Shown in pieces: positions 1 through 9,615 of a DNA stretch of 64,000 nt. The translations under genes were made by a program, and so were the position numbers. The DNA is taken from assembly GCA_015065845.1 (NCBI GenBank), contig SVPQ01000001.1, positions 62,001-126,000 on the forward strand. Reading direction: 5' to 3'. The notes under the pieces were generated by a model. It did not search any database, was not told the origin of the DNA, and worked only from the letters and a program-made list of their open reading frames with translations. The first letter of the stretch is position 1, and the number at the start of each line of letters is the position of its first letter. This DNA comes from Oscillospiraceae bacterium (GTDB taxonomy: Bacteria; Bacillota; Clostridia; Oscillospirales; Acutalibacteraceae).

Positions 1-2
1 CA

Positions 3-584
3 ACCCTTGCCAAAATCATTATGGGTATTGAAAAACCAACTGGTGGTAAAATACTCTGGAATGGCACTGATATTACAGATATGTCTATAACAGAAAGAGC
101 AAAACTTGGTATAGGCTACGCTTTTCAGCAACCGCCGAGATTTAAAGGTCTTACTGTAAGAGATTTATTAAGTCTTTCTCACGGTAGCACTCTTCCTGAA
201 GACCAGTGTTGCACATACCTTACAAATGTTGGTCTTTGCTCAAAAGATTACCTTAACAGAGAGGTTGACGCAACTCTTTCTGGTGGTGAAATAAAAAGAA
301 TAGAAATTGCAACAATTATGGCAAGAAATGTAGACCTTGCAATTTACGATGAACCAGAAGCAGGTATTGACCTTTGGAGTTTCAATATGCTTATTGAAAG
401 TTTTAAAAATATTTCTGCAAAAAACAATCAGAGTATGATTATAATCTCTCATCAGGAGAGAATTATGAAAATTGCTGATGAAATTGCAATTATAGCAAAT
501 GGCACAGTAAGTAAAAAAGGTCCTGTTGATGAAGTTTTCCCTCTTTTAATGAACGAATTCAACAGCGCTTGTAATTTCAGATAA
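3..584 (+). CDS. sufC: SufC, Fe-S assembly ATPase (5' end cut by window)
   Basis: ATP-binding cassette protein that energises the SUF iron-sulfur cluster scaffold in the cytoplasm. The reading frame is open to the window edge and already reads TLAKIIMG before the first in-frame ATG at 21, which is the residue run just after a Walker A lysine; the true start therefore lies upstream and the ATG at 21 is internal. Seen: Q-loop FQQP, signature LSGGE (around 276-290), Walker B followed by the SufC-typical DEPEAGIDLWSF, and the switch histidine in IISHQ. There are no membrane segments. The next gene, a SufB/SufD homologue, starts 13 bases after the stop, so the two form one operon. The compact form resembles archaeal and clostridial SufC. 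Assignment is firm; only the N-terminus is missing. Confidence 0.95.
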   Translation, partial: TLAKIIMGIEKPTGGKILWNGTDITDMSITERAKLGIGYAFQQPPRFKGLTVRDLLSLSHGSTLPEDQCCTYLTNVGLCSKDYLNREVDATLSGGEIKRIEIATIMARNVDLAIYDEPEAGIDLWSFNMLIESFKNISAKNNQSMIIISHQERIMKIADEIAIIANGTVSKKGPVDEVFPLLMNEFNSACNFR

Positions 585-597
585 GGTGGTGGAATAA

Positions 598-1515
598 ATG
601 CAAAAAGTAGATTCACATATGTTAAAAACAATTGCAGATTTGCACGATGTTCCACAAGGGGCCTACAACATCCGTAAGAATGGTGAAAGTGCAGGTCGTG
701 CCTCAACTGAAAATATTATAATTGAAAATAAAAAAGACAAACCCGGCATTGATATAACAGTCAAATCGAATACAAAGAATGAAAGTGTTCACATTCCTGT
801 TATAATCACCGAAACCGGTGTTGATGACTTGGTTTACAACGATTTTTATATTGGTGAAAATGCAGATGTTCTTATTGTTGCTGGTTGCGGTATTCATAAC
901 TCAGGTGACAAAAAGAGTGAGCACGATGGTATCCACCGTTTCCATATAGGTAAAAATGCGCGTATTAAATATGTTGAAAAACATTATGGCGAAGGCACAG
1001 GCACAGGAGAAAATATTTTAAACCCTGTTACTGAAATTTTTATGGATGAAAATTCATATTGTGAAATGGAAATGGTGCAGATTGAAGGCGTCGACTCAAC
1101 AAAAAGAAACACTGTTGCAAAATTACAGGCTGGTGCTCACCTTCTCATTTTAGAAAAACTTATGACTCACGACAACCAGGTTGCACATTCAGATATGACA
1201 ATTGAACTTAATGGATTAGATGCATCTTCACAGATTATTTCCCGTTCAGTTGCAAAAGACAATTCTGAACAAGTCTTTTACCCTAAAGCAGTCGGTAACG
1301 CAAAATGCAGAGCTCACGTACAATGCGACTCAATTATTATGGGTAACGCTCACATCCGTTCAATTCCTGAAATTGCTGCAAACCATTGCGATGCAAACAT
1401 TGTTCACGAAGCGGCAATTGGTAAAATAAACAATGACCAGCTTTTAAAACTTCAGACACTTGGTAAAACAGAAGATGAAGCAGAAGAAATTATTATCAAC
1501 TGTTTCTTGAGATAA
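598..1515 (+). CDS. SufB/SufD family Fe-S scaffold protein
   Basis: Partner of SufC in Fe-S cluster assembly. The protein has 305 residues, much shorter than a full SufB (about 460-490), and consists essentially of the SufBD beta-helix core. The C-terminal part carries the family pattern: a histidine-rich strand region (HIRSIPEI, ANHCDANIVHEAAIG) followed by a helical stretch QLLKLQTLGKTEDEAEEI, the equivalent of the SufB/D 'YL.sRG.se.eA' segment. The ATG is preceded by AAGGTGGTGG at a good distance. With only one scaffold gene visible, the system looks like the minimal SufBC type seen in archaea and many Clostridia rather than SufBCDSU. Whether it corresponds to SufB or SufD cannot be settled from sequence alone, so no symbol is given. 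Confidence 0.88.
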   Translation: MQKVDSHMLKTIADLHDVPQGAYNIRKNGESAGRASTENIIIENKKDKPGIDITVKSNTKNESVHIPVIITETGVDDLVYNDFYIGENADVLIVAGCGIHNSGDKKSEHDGIHRFHIGKNARIKYVEKHYGEGTGTGENILNPVTEIFMDENSYCEMEMVQIEGVDSTKRNTVAKLQAGAHLLILEKLMTHDNQVAHSDMTIELNGLDASSQIISRSVAKDNSEQVFYPKAVGNAKCRAHVQCDSIIMGNAHIRSIPEIAANHCDANIVHEAAIGKINNDQLLKLQTLGKTEDEAEEIIINCFLR

Positions 1516-1543
1516 TTATATTTACTGTAGGGAGGTTATTCCT

Positions 1544-3010
1544 TTGAAAAAAAGAGTTCTTGCATTTGACTTTGGTGCATCAAGCGGCAGAGCAATTTTA
1601 GCTACATTTGATGGTAAAAAAATTGACCTTAAAGAAGTTCACCGTTTTTCAAACGACCCTGTAACAATAAATGGGACTGTTTATTGGGATATTCAAAGAC
1701 TTTTCTTTGAAATAAAACAAGGTATGGTAAAAGCAAAAGAATTCGGCGGATTTACAAGCATCGGTATCGACACCTGGGGTGTTGATTTTGGTCTTTTAAG
1801 AAAAGACGGTACTTTAGTTGAAAACCCTGTTCATTACCGCGACAAAAGAAACAGTGGTATGATTGAAAAAGCAGAAGAGTACATTTCAAAAGAAAGAATG
1901 TATGATATTACAGGAATTCAGTTTATGGACTTCAACACTGTATTCCAGCTTCTTTCATTAAAAGAAAACCGCCCTTATATTTTAGACGAGGCAGAAACAA
2001 TGCTTTTCACACCTGACCTTTTAAACTACATGCTCACAGGTGTAAAATCAACTGAATATTCTATTGCAACCACCTCACAGATGGTTGATTTAAAAACTAA
2101 TGACTGGTCAGATGAAATAATAAACGCTTTAGGTCTTCCAAAAAGACTTTTAACCAAAATTGTTCCAACTGGTACAGTTGTAGGTCAATTAAGTGACGAA
2201 ATCTGTGAAGAACTTTCACTCCCGAAAGCAGATGTAATTGCAGTTGCGGCACACGACACACAAAGTGCTATTACCGCAGTACCTTGTCAGGATGATGACT
2301 TTGTATTTATAAGTTGTGGTACATGGTCTCTTTTCGGCACAGAAGTTAAAGAACCTATTATAAACGAAGCATCAAAACGCCTTAATGTTACAAACGAAGG
2401 CGGTTATGATTTCACCACTGCATTTTTAAAGAACATTATAGGTTTGTGGCTCATTCAGGAAAGTCGCCGTCAATGGAAAAGACAAAACATTGAATATTCT
2501 TATGCAGACCTTGAAAAATTAGCACTTGAATGTGAACCTTTCAAATGCTTTATTGACCCTGATTCACCGGAATTCGGCTCAATGGGCAACATTCCGAAAC
2601 GCGTTCAGGAATATTGCGAAAGAACAGGTCAGTATGTACCACAAACTCCAGGTGAAATTATGCGTTGTATTTATGAAAGTCTTGCTCTCAAATACCGTTA
2701 TACATTCGATGGTATTAAAGAGTGTACAGAAAAAGAATATGACAGAATTCATGTTATGGGTGGCGGCACTAAAGACAAATTACTTTTACAGATGACTGCA
2801 GAAATTTGTAATGTAAATGTTTTCGGTGGCCCTATTGAAGCAACTGCTTTAGGTAATGTTGCTGTTCAGCTTATTTCTTCTGGTGTTATAAAAGACATTA
2901 AAGAAGCAAGAAAAATCATTGCAGAAGGTGAAAATCTCACTTGCTACACCCCTACAGAAAACGAGAAATGGGAAGAAGCATACAAGAGATTCAAAGATAT
3001 AATTAAATGA
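1544..3010 (+). CDS. rhaB: L-rhamnulokinase, FGGY family
   Basis: Phosphorylates L-rhamnulose to rhamnulose-1-phosphate in rhamnose catabolism. 488 residues, the usual length. N-terminal phosphate-binding loop FDFGASSGRA (residues 8-17) and GIDTWGVDFG (about 74-83) are RhaB signatures; AAHDTQSA (around 245) holds the expected catalytic aspartate; the second FGGY domain carries MGGGTKDKLL. The start is a TTG preceded by GGGAGG. The gene follows the SUF pair by only 28 bases and its stop overlaps the next start (ATGA), so translation is probably coupled to the downstream membrane protein. No rhaA or rhaD is in view. An alpha-L-rhamnosidase-type gene lies 20 kb away. Confidence 0.92.
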   Translation: MKKRVLAFDFGASSGRAILATFDGKKIDLKEVHRFSNDPVTINGTVYWDIQRLFFEIKQGMVKAKEFGGFTSIGIDTWGVDFGLLRKDGTLVENPVHYRDKRNSGMIEKAEEYISKERMYDITGIQFMDFNTVFQLLSLKENRPYILDEAETMLFTPDLLNYMLTGVKSTEYSIATTSQMVDLKTNDWSDEIINALGLPKRLLTKIVPTGTVVGQLSDEICEELSLPKADVIAVAAHDTQSAITAVPCQDDDFVFISCGTWSLFGTEVKEPIINEASKRLNVTNEGGYDFTTAFLKNIIGLWLIQESRRQWKRQNIEYSYADLEKLALECEPFKCFIDPDSPEFGSMGNIPKRVQEYCERTGQYVPQTPGEIMRCIYESLALKYRYTFDGIKECTEKEYDRIHVMGGGTKDKLLLQMTAEICNVNVFGGPIEATALGNVAVQLISSGVIKDIKEARKIIAEGENLTCYTPTENEKWEEAYKRFKDIIK

Positions 3011-4227
3011 CAATCACACCAAAATTATCCACAGAAAATATAGACTATGTATTTTCTGTAGCAGGAAAAATTCTTTCGGAAAGTTCTGACAGATTACCTT
3101 CAACACCTGGTGAAGCGTACTCTGCAAGACTTATTATGAATGAACTCAAGAATTATTGCGATGAAACACACGAAGAAACTTTCACAACCCATTTGAAAGT
3201 TGGTACATATCTTTTAAAAATCCTTTGTTTTCTTTTAATAATTTCTTCTTTCATTTTTAAATTTGCAGTTAAGCGCGGTTCTGTTATACCAGTATGTATA
3301 TGCACGGTGTTAAGTATATTGATTTTTTCAATATTCGCTTACAAATTCTTTTTCGATGGAAAAATTCTTGATAATCTTTTCCCAAGAAGAAATTCTCTCA
3401 ATATTTTTGCAAAACGCTACTCACACTTCACTGCACAAAACAGAGTTGTTCTTGTAGCTCGTGCAGATGCACCGAAGAAGCAGAGGTTTTTCCTTTACAA
3501 AACAAATCTTACAACAGTATTACTTACCCTTTCGGTAATCGGTAACACATTTACATTCATTTCTTGTATTATGTATCTGTTTACAGGTGCTCCCGAAAGT
3601 AATGCTATATTTTCTTTACTTGCTTCCATTTCAGTATTTTTCTCATTATTTTATTTATTATCTATTCTTCTTGTTCACCCGAAAAGAGCGGCAAGTGGTT
3701 TAAGTTCAAGCATAATTCCTGCGGCAACTATCACCGCTATTATGAAGCAGATGAGCGAGAATAATTTCAGATATAATCAGACTGAATTCTGTTGTCTTAT
3801 TACAGGTAGTGAGTACTCAAATCATGCAGGTGCTTACGCATTCGCATCAAAATACAAAAAAATAATGAGAGATATTCCTACAGTTTTTATTCCTGTTGAA
3901 GAATTGACCTCATCTAAACATTTAGCTATCTTTTTCAAAGATGGCAGTGGTAACGAAGGTAGTAAGGACGCTGCAAATATAATGTCAGATGCGTGTGATA
4001 ACTTAGGGCTTAAAATACATAAAGAAAGCACTATTATAGGAACTTCAAGTTTCACACCTTTTACTGTGCATCATTTTGCATCGTGTTCACTGGGTACTTC
4101 TAAAAAATACATTAACAAATGCTTTAGTAACAAAGATTTGCTTTCAAATGTTTCAAGAAAAACAATCTTTGACTCTGCAAACATTTTAATGGAAACAACA
4201 AACTATTACGACAATGCAAGATTATAA
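3007..4227 (+). CDS. Membrane protein with degenerate M28-peptidase-like fold
   Basis: Function unknown. 406 residues overlapping rhaB by 4 bases. The N-terminal segment (AGKILSESSDRLPSTPGEAYSA and on) resembles the opening of M28 aminopeptidases. Two hydrophobic pairs follow (about residues 68-115 and 165-220). The stretch VVLVARADAP sits where M28 enzymes have a metal-binding HxD (A-H-x-D becomes A-R-A-D), and LITGSEYSNHAGAYAFA sits where they have the paired glutamates followed by a Gly-Ser helix. A late histidine pair (VHHF) remains. What I see is therefore an M28-like scaffold with at least one key ligand lost and membrane segments inserted in it. This is an inference from motif spacing; an unrelated membrane family is possible. 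Its place between rhaB and a GH130 gene suggests a carbohydrate-related role. Confidence 0.5.
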   Translation: MTITPKLSTENIDYVFSVAGKILSESSDRLPSTPGEAYSARLIMNELKNYCDETHEETFTTHLKVGTYLLKILCFLLIISSFIFKFAVKRGSVIPVCICTVLSILIFSIFAYKFFFDGKILDNLFPRRNSLNIFAKRYSHFTAQNRVVLVARADAPKKQRFFLYKTNLTTVLLTLSVIGNTFTFISCIMYLFTGAPESNAIFSLLASISVFFSLFYLLSILLVHPKRAASGLSSSIIPAATITAIMKQMSENNFRYNQTEFCCLITGSEYSNHAGAYAFASKYKKIMRDIPTVFIPVEELTSSKHLAIFFKDGSGNEGSKDAANIMSDACDNLGLKIHKESTIIGTSSFTPFTVHHFASCSLGTSKKYINKCFSNKDLLSNVSRKTIFDSANILMETTNYYDNARL

Positions 4228-4246
4228 TTAAAAAGGAATATATATT

Positions 4247-5203
4247 ATGGCTAAAATTTTAAATTCAAAAGTTAAAAATATCCCTTGGCAAGACAAGCCA
4301 GAAAACTGTAATGACCCTGTATGGCGTTACACAGAAAACCCTATTATTGACAGAAGTTTTGTAAAAGATGCTAACAGCATTTTTAATTCAGCAGTTGTAA
4401 GACGCGATAAAGAAGATGACTTTGCAGGTGTTTTCAGACTTGATGATATTACACGCGAACAATATCTCGTTACAGGTTTCAGTAAAGATGGTATTCACTG
4501 GAAGCTGAATGATGAGAAAATTTTCCGTGGTTATGACCCTCGCCTTTGCGAAATCGATGGCAAATATTATCTTTCATGGGTTTGCCACACAGACAGAGGC
4601 ACATCTATCGGTATTGCAGTTACAGAAGATTTTATTAACTGGGCCAGAAAGGAAAACGCAGTTTTACCAGTTTCAAGAAATGGTGTTTTGTTCCCAAGAA
4701 AAGTTAATAATGAATATATGATTTTCACCCGTCCTTGCGATAAAGGTCACACACCTTATGGTGATATTTTCTTAAGTCACAGCCCTGACCTTACATACTG
4801 GGGTAAGCACCGTTTTGTTATAAAACCCGAAAATAACTGGGAAATGACAAAAGTAGGTGCTGGTCCTACACCTATTGAAACTGATGAGGGTTGGCTTTGC
4901 TTCTACCACGGCGTTATTACAAGTTGTAATGGTTTCACTTACAGTATGGGTGCTATGATTACAGATATAAATGAACCGTGGAAAGTCTTACACAGAGCAG
5001 ATTGCTACTTATTAAGTCCTCGAGAAACTTACGAATTTGTTGGCGATGTTCCTAATGTTGTGTTCCCTTGTGCCGCTTTAGCAGATAGTGACACAGGCAG
5101 AATTGCAGTTTACTATGGCGGTGCCGACACAGTTGTAGGTCTTGCTTTTACCACTGTTGATGAAGTTATAAACTTTATCAAAGAGCACGATATGATAAAA
5201 TGA
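4247..5203 (+). CDS. GH130 family beta-mannoside phosphorylase/hydrolase-like enzyme
   Basis: 318 residues with the five-bladed propeller pattern of glycoside hydrolase family 130, whose members phosphorolyse or hydrolyse beta-mannosides in the cytoplasm. Diagnostic segments: NPII near residue 31, YDPRL (96-100) containing the family's catalytic aspartate, KVGAGPTPIETDEGW, FYHGV, and near the C-terminus VPNVVFPC and YYGGADTVVGLAF. There is no signal peptide. A ribosome site AAAAGGA precedes the ATG. The stop overlaps the start of the MATE gene by 4 bases. Within the family, phosphorylases and hydrolases differ in phosphate-binding residues that I cannot assign safely, so substrate and mechanism stay open. 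Together with the GH125 enzyme at 60.5 kb it suggests use of mannose-containing glycans. Confidence 0.85.
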   Translation: MAKILNSKVKNIPWQDKPENCNDPVWRYTENPIIDRSFVKDANSIFNSAVVRRDKEDDFAGVFRLDDITREQYLVTGFSKDGIHWKLNDEKIFRGYDPRLCEIDGKYYLSWVCHTDRGTSIGIAVTEDFINWARKENAVLPVSRNGVLFPRKVNNEYMIFTRPCDKGHTPYGDIFLSHSPDLTYWGKHRFVIKPENNWEMTKVGAGPTPIETDEGWLCFYHGVITSCNGFTYSMGAMITDINEPWKVLHRADCYLLSPRETYEFVGDVPNVVFPCAALADSDTGRIAVYYGGADTVVGLAFTTVDEVINFIKEHDMIK

Positions 5204-6582
5204 GAATAAAAGAATACATAGGCAACAAAGCCTTTTATAAAATGACACTTGGCATTGCATTACCAATGATGATACAAAATTTAATTTCAAATTTTGTCAG
5301 TCTTTTAGACAATGTTATGGTTGGTTCTCTTAGCACAGAAGATATGTCAGGAGTCTCCATTGTAAATCAGTTATATTTCGTTTTCACCCTTGCACTTTTC
5401 GGTGCAGTTAGTGGTGCAGGTATTTTCACTTCGCAATTCCACGGAAAAAACGATGAGGAAGGCATCCGCTATACTATAAGATTTAAAACTGTAACAGTTA
5501 TTGTACTTACTGTAATCGCTTCACTTATCTTTATATTTTGGGGTGATTTTTTAATCAGCCTTTTTCTTCACGAAGGTGATAATTCATCAGATATAGAACT
5601 CACTGCAACTATTGCAAGAAAATATCTTAATATAATTATAATTGGGTTGCTTCCGTTTGCCGTTTCAAATATTTTCTCAAGCACATTAAGAGAAACAGGA
5701 CAAACTGTTATTCCAATGATTACAGGATTTGTTGCAGTTTTTGTAAACTGTATTCTCAACTACATTCTTATTTTCGGCAAACTTGGTTTACCCGCTTTAG
5801 GTGCAGAAGGTGCAGCAATTGCTACAGTTATTGCGCGATATGTAGAATGTGCAGTATTTATTATTTATGTGATATGCAAGAAAAAGAAATTCCCATTCTT
5901 CAAAGGTGCATTTAAGAGTATGTATGTACCTAAAGAGTTACTTAAAAGAATTACCGTTAAAGGTATGCCACTCTTACTCAATGAGTTTTTATGGGCGGGT
6001 GGTATGTCTGTTCTCAGTATGAGCTACAGTCTTCACGGTGTTGCAGTTGTTGCAGGTTTCAGTATTTCTTCAACTGTTGTAAATCTTTTGAGCATTTCAT
6101 TTCAGGCATTAGGGTCAAGTATAAGTATAATTGTCGGTAAACTTTTAGGTGCCGGTAAATTCAATGAAGCAATTTCTACTGTTAAAAAGATGTTTGCTTT
6201 TACACTTTTTGCAAGTGTGGTTGTAGGAGTTTCAATTTACTTTGCAAGTAACCCTATATTAATGCTTTATAACACTTCTGAAGAATCTAAGAACTATGCA
6301 GAATTCTTTATGAAGACAGTTGCATTTGTTGTTCCTCTTAACGCTTTTGCCCATGCTTCATATTTCACATTACGAAGTGGTGGTAAAACATTTGTCACAT
6401 TCCTGTTTGACAGTGTTTTTCTCTGGGGCTTTGTAGTTCCTCTTGCATTCGCGCTTTTCTATATAGGTCACCTTTCTATTTTCATTATATTCCCTATTGT
6501 TCAATGTACAGATATAATAAAAGATATTATAGGTTATATATTTATAAAGAAAAAAGTGTGGGTAGTAAATATAGTTAATTAA
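5200..6582 (+). CDS. MATE family multidrug/cation exporter
   Basis: 460-residue polytopic membrane protein with about twelve hydrophobic segments. The N-terminus shows the MATE signature (ALPMMIQNLISNFVSLLDNV, VGSLSTEDMSGVSIVNQ), and the mirror-image half repeats it (GMPLLLNEFLWAGG, STVVNLLSISFQALGSS). MATE proteins export drugs or metabolites by Na+ or H+ antiport. The start codon overlaps the GH130 stop (ATGA), placing it last in the rhaB-GH130 operon, and a strong stem-loop follows the gene. The substrate is unknown; its operon position would fit export of a toxic or overflow compound formed during glycan use, but this is speculation. Confidence 0.9.
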   Translation: MRIKEYIGNKAFYKMTLGIALPMMIQNLISNFVSLLDNVMVGSLSTEDMSGVSIVNQLYFVFTLALFGAVSGAGIFTSQFHGKNDEEGIRYTIRFKTVTVIVLTVIASLIFIFWGDFLISLFLHEGDNSSDIELTATIARKYLNIIIIGLLPFAVSNIFSSTLRETGQTVIPMITGFVAVFVNCILNYILIFGKLGLPALGAEGAAIATVIARYVECAVFIIYVICKKKKFPFFKGAFKSMYVPKELLKRITVKGMPLLLNEFLWAGGMSVLSMSYSLHGVAVVAGFSISSTVVNLLSISFQALGSSISIIVGKLLGAGKFNEAISTVKKMFAFTLFASVVVGVSIYFASNPILMLYNTSEESKNYAEFFMKTVAFVVPLNAFAHASYFTLRSGGKTFVTFLFDSVFLWGFVVPLAFALFYIGHLSIFIIFPIVQCTDIIKDIIGYIFIKKKVWVVNIVN

Positions 6583-6615
6583 ACATACACATCCGAATCA
6601 ATTTGGATAAAAAAA

Positions 6616-6650
6616 TCCCCTATGAAGAAACCAAGATTCTTCATAGGGGA
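6616..6650. terminator. Bidirectional terminator between MATE and GGDEF genes
   Basis: Perfect 14-bp inverted repeat TCCCCTATGAAGAA / TTCTTCATAGGGGA with a 7-base loop, lying between converging genes and flanked by A-runs on one side and T-rich sequence on the other. It probably ends both transcripts. Confidence 0.85.
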
Positions 6651-6658
6651 AATTCATT

Positions 6659-7909
6659 TTATATAACAGCAGGAGTTGCTTCTTCTTGTTTTGTTTTCTT
6701 TCCCTCTGCTGCCCAACGCGCTTTTTTAGCAACTTTATATTCATACATATTGTCGTCCATGCGTTTCATAAAACCGTCGCTATCTTTTTCTTTACCAACG
6801 GTAAATTGAGCATAACCATAAGAGAATGATAACTCATAAGGGTACTCACCGGATTCATTATTGGCATTTGCAGCATCAGTAAGTTTCTGCATAAGAGATT
6901 CAATACTATCACTGTCAAGCATAGGAGTTATAATGATAAACTCGTCACCACCATAACGGGCAGCAAAATTCATTTTGCCTAAATTATCTCTTAAAATTTT
7001 ACCTACCTGAGATATTGCATCATCACCGACATGGTGACCGAAATTATCGTTTATCTGCTTGAATTTATCCATATCAAGCATTATACCAGTAATGGTCTTA
7101 CCCATCTTTTTAAATTTATCATTTTCATTAAGACCTGTAAGATAATCGTCTAAATATCTTCTGTTATAAACACCACTTAAACGGTCAATGTATGCAGACT
7201 CTGATTGCGTTGTAGCATATAAACCAACGAGGGATATTGTAACTACCATTGCTATAATTGCAGTACCCGGTAATACCGCCTGAATAATTGCACCTATAAA
7301 AATAGGTGAAATAATAAGTGCAATTGGCATAATCATATATTTGTTGATTCTTTTTCTATTAGCGTAAATATAAGCAACACCAAAAACAACATAAGCAATT
7401 GTTGCTACTGCCGGTAATATCCTCAACCATTCTCTTGTATATACATTATCATCAGTAATTCTGAAAACCCAACCTGTAAAAGGTGTAGTCCATATTGATA
7501 CCAATGCAAGAACTATTGGGAAACAAATAATTTTTGCATAGCGTTTTACACGCCTAGGACTACCGAACATTCTGTAAACTGCATACAAGCACCAAATGTA
7601 ACCAAACATTACATTGATTGTAAAATACAATAGATTTAACACCATATTTATGCCAATATCTACTGCGTTACCAATATGGTAATTGCTTATAATCATTGAA
7701 AAAATATGTTCTTTATCCCAAAGGTTTGTAAACGCTTCAATAAAACACTGAACCATTGCAAGGTCAAGCATTACTACAAACAATTTCTGGTCTAACACAA
7801 AACTATTTTTAACGCTTTTGTGCTGCATTCTTAAAAACACTAATAAAAGCAAAGCACAGGAGTTAACAATGATGTTTTCCATTGCATATTTTGTTACTGG
7901 CTCTACCAT
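6659..7909 (-). CDS. Membrane-bound diguanylate cyclase (GGDEF)
   Basis: Makes the second messenger c-di-GMP. The reading frame runs 17 codons further upstream, but an AGAGGTGG site sits just before the ATG at 7909, so the protein is taken to start MVEPVTKYAMENII (416 residues). The first 240 residues are hydrophobic with about seven membrane segments and no recognisable extracellular ligand domain. The C-terminal GGDEF domain has DMDKFKQINDNFGHHVGD and the intact active-site RYGGDEF near residue 320. There is no EAL domain and no clear RxxD inhibitory site immediately before the motif. The gene is monocistronic, between a shared terminator and divergent non-coding sequence. Confidence 0.88.
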   Translation of the reverse strand: MVEPVTKYAMENIIVNSCALLLLVFLRMQHKSVKNSFVLDQKLFVVMLDLAMVQCFIEAFTNLWDKEHIFSMIISNYHIGNAVDIGINMVLNLLYFTINVMFGYIWCLYAVYRMFGSPRRVKRYAKIICFPIVLALVSIWTTPFTGWVFRITDDNVYTREWLRILPAVATIAYVVFGVAYIYANRKRINKYMIMPIALIISPIFIGAIIQAVLPGTAIIAMVVTISLVGLYATTQSESAYIDRLSGVYNRRYLDDYLTGLNENDKFKKMGKTITGIMLDMDKFKQINDNFGHHVGDDAISQVGKILRDNLGKMNFAARYGGDEFIIITPMLDSDSIESLMQKLTDAANANNESGEYPYELSFSYGYAQFTVGKEKDSDGFMKRMDDNMYEYKVAKKARWAAEGKKTKQEEATPAVI

Positions 7910-8106
7910 AACCCACCTCTTTTTTCTCCACAAGAAAATACTGATATAATTTAAAAGCACACTATATTTTGTACATTATTAATTAATTTTACATTACATT
8001 GATTATACCACAAATGTTTTTTATTTCAACCATTTTAGGTGAAAATGTTCAAAAAAATTGAAAACTTTTTGTTAATATCCACTATAAACCTGTAGGGAAT
8101 TAAGGG

Positions 8107-8146
8107 AAATAAAACGACAAAAAGTTGCCTTTTTGTCGTTTTATTT
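8107..8146 (-). terminator. Terminator of uxaC
   Basis: Perfect 18-bp inverted repeat (AAATAAAACGACAAAAAG and its complement) around a 4-base loop, 28 bases downstream of the uronate isomerase stop. The rest of the 7,910-8,174 gap is A+T-rich and shows no other gene. Confidence 0.8.
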
Positions 8147-8174
8147 AATAATTCTTAACACAATATATTGTATT

Positions 8175-9575
8175 TTATTTCACACCGAAATATTTTTCGG
8201 CATTTCTGAATGAAATATCTTTAACCACTTCGCTCAAAAATTCCATATCATCAGGGTATTTACCCTCTTCAACCAAATCACCGATAATTTCGCAAACTAT
8301 TCTTCTGAAATACTCGTGTCTTGGGTAAGATAAGAAACTTCTTGAGTCCGTAAGCATACCAATGAATTTTGCGAATGCACCAAGATTCATTAACGAACTC
8401 ATCTGAGTGCGCATACCGTCATAGTTATCATTAAACCACCACGCAGTACCAAACTGAATTTTAGATGCTGCTTCATCTGTCTGGAAGTTGCCGAGCATTG
8501 TACCTAAAACCTGATTATCTTTAGGGTTAAGTGTGAAAAGAACAGTTTTAGGAAGACGGAATTCAGAATGCATAGCATTAAGAAGCTTTGAAAGATTTAT
8601 AGCAATTTCGTAGTCTGCTATTGAATCGTAACCAGTGTCAGGACCTAACTTTTTAAACATTTCGGTGTTATTGTTTCTCATAGCACCAATGTGAATTTCC
8701 ATAGCCCAGTTATTTTTTGCATATTCTTTAGCAAGGAATATTAAAAGCTCTGTTTTATATAAATCAATTTCTTCTGTTGTAAGTTCTGCACCGCTTAATT
8801 TTTTAGTAAAGAGAGCGTTTAATTCGTCTTCACTACCTCTTTTATAAGGAACATAAGTCAAAGCGTGGTCACTTGCACAGCAACCCATTTCTTTAAACAA
8901 CTCAATTCTTGTAAGAAGAACTTTTTTAAGCTCTGTAAATGATTTAATTTGAGTATTTGAAACATTTTCAAGAGATGCTAACCACTCTAAATAACCATCA
9001 AGCTCAATTCCGAGTGCCTTGTCTGGTCTGAATGCAGGTAACACCTGACAAGAAAAAGTTTCATCTTCTTTTAAAAGTTTATGATATTCCAAAGTATCTG
9101 CCGCATCATCTGTTGTGCAAAGATATTTAACATTACTTTTTTCAATAAGTTCTCTTGGTGTGTAACCACCATTTTTAATTAAATTATTTGCTTTTTCCCA
9201 GATAGCGTCACAAGTTTTTTCACTTAATGGCTCGTAAATATCAAAATATCTTTGTAATTCAAGGTGAGTCCAGTGGTAAAGCGGGTTACCTATTAAATTC
9301 GGCATCGCCTTTGCCCAAGCCTTGAATTTTTCGTAAGGTGACTTGTCACCTGTTATATAATCTTCACTTATACCGCAAGAACGCATTGCACGCCATTTGT
9401 AGTGGTCACCAGCAAGCCATAAGTAAGCAATATCACTCGGAGCATTATTTTCATAAATCTCTTTTGGTGACAAGTGGCAGTGCCAGTCAAAAATCGGTTC
9501 ATTTTCACAAGCGGCAAAAAGTTTTTTTGCCGTTTCAGTTTTAAGTAAAAAATCTTTATCCATAAATTTTTTCAT
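8175..9575 (-). CDS. uxaC: Uronate isomerase (glucuronate/galacturonate isomerase)
   Basis: Converts D-glucuronate to D-fructuronate and D-galacturonate to D-tagaturonate, the entry step of hexuronate catabolism. 466 residues, standard for the amidohydrolase-superfamily uronate isomerases. Early metal-binding motif FDWHCHLSP (residues 30-38 or so), then LYHWTHLELQRYFD, MEIHIGAMRNNN and FLSYPRHEYFRR, all typical of UxaC. A GTG three codons upstream lies inside the ribosome site AGAGGTG, so the ATG at 9575 is chosen. A promoter with an overlapping palindrome is found upstream, suggesting control by a LacI/GntR-type uronate repressor. No uxaA/B or kdgK is adjacent. Confidence 0.95.
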   Translation of the reverse strand: MKKFMDKDFLLKTETAKKLFAACENEPIFDWHCHLSPKEIYENNAPSDIAYLWLAGDHYKWRAMRSCGISEDYITGDKSPYEKFKAWAKAMPNLIGNPLYHWTHLELQRYFDIYEPLSEKTCDAIWEKANNLIKNGGYTPRELIEKSNVKYLCTTDDAADTLEYHKLLKEDETFSCQVLPAFRPDKALGIELDGYLEWLASLENVSNTQIKSFTELKKVLLTRIELFKEMGCCASDHALTYVPYKRGSEDELNALFTKKLSGAELTTEEIDLYKTELLIFLAKEYAKNNWAMEIHIGAMRNNNTEMFKKLGPDTGYDSIADYEIAINLSKLLNAMHSEFRLPKTVLFTLNPKDNQVLGTMLGNFQTDEAASKIQFGTAWWFNDNYDGMRTQMSSLMNLGAFAKFIGMLTDSRSFLSYPRHEYFRRIVCEIIGDLVEEGKYPDDMEFLSEVVKDISFRNAEKYFGVK

Positions 9576-9615
9576 AGTTTGCACCTCTGAATTATACTTA
9601 AAAATCTACAGATTT

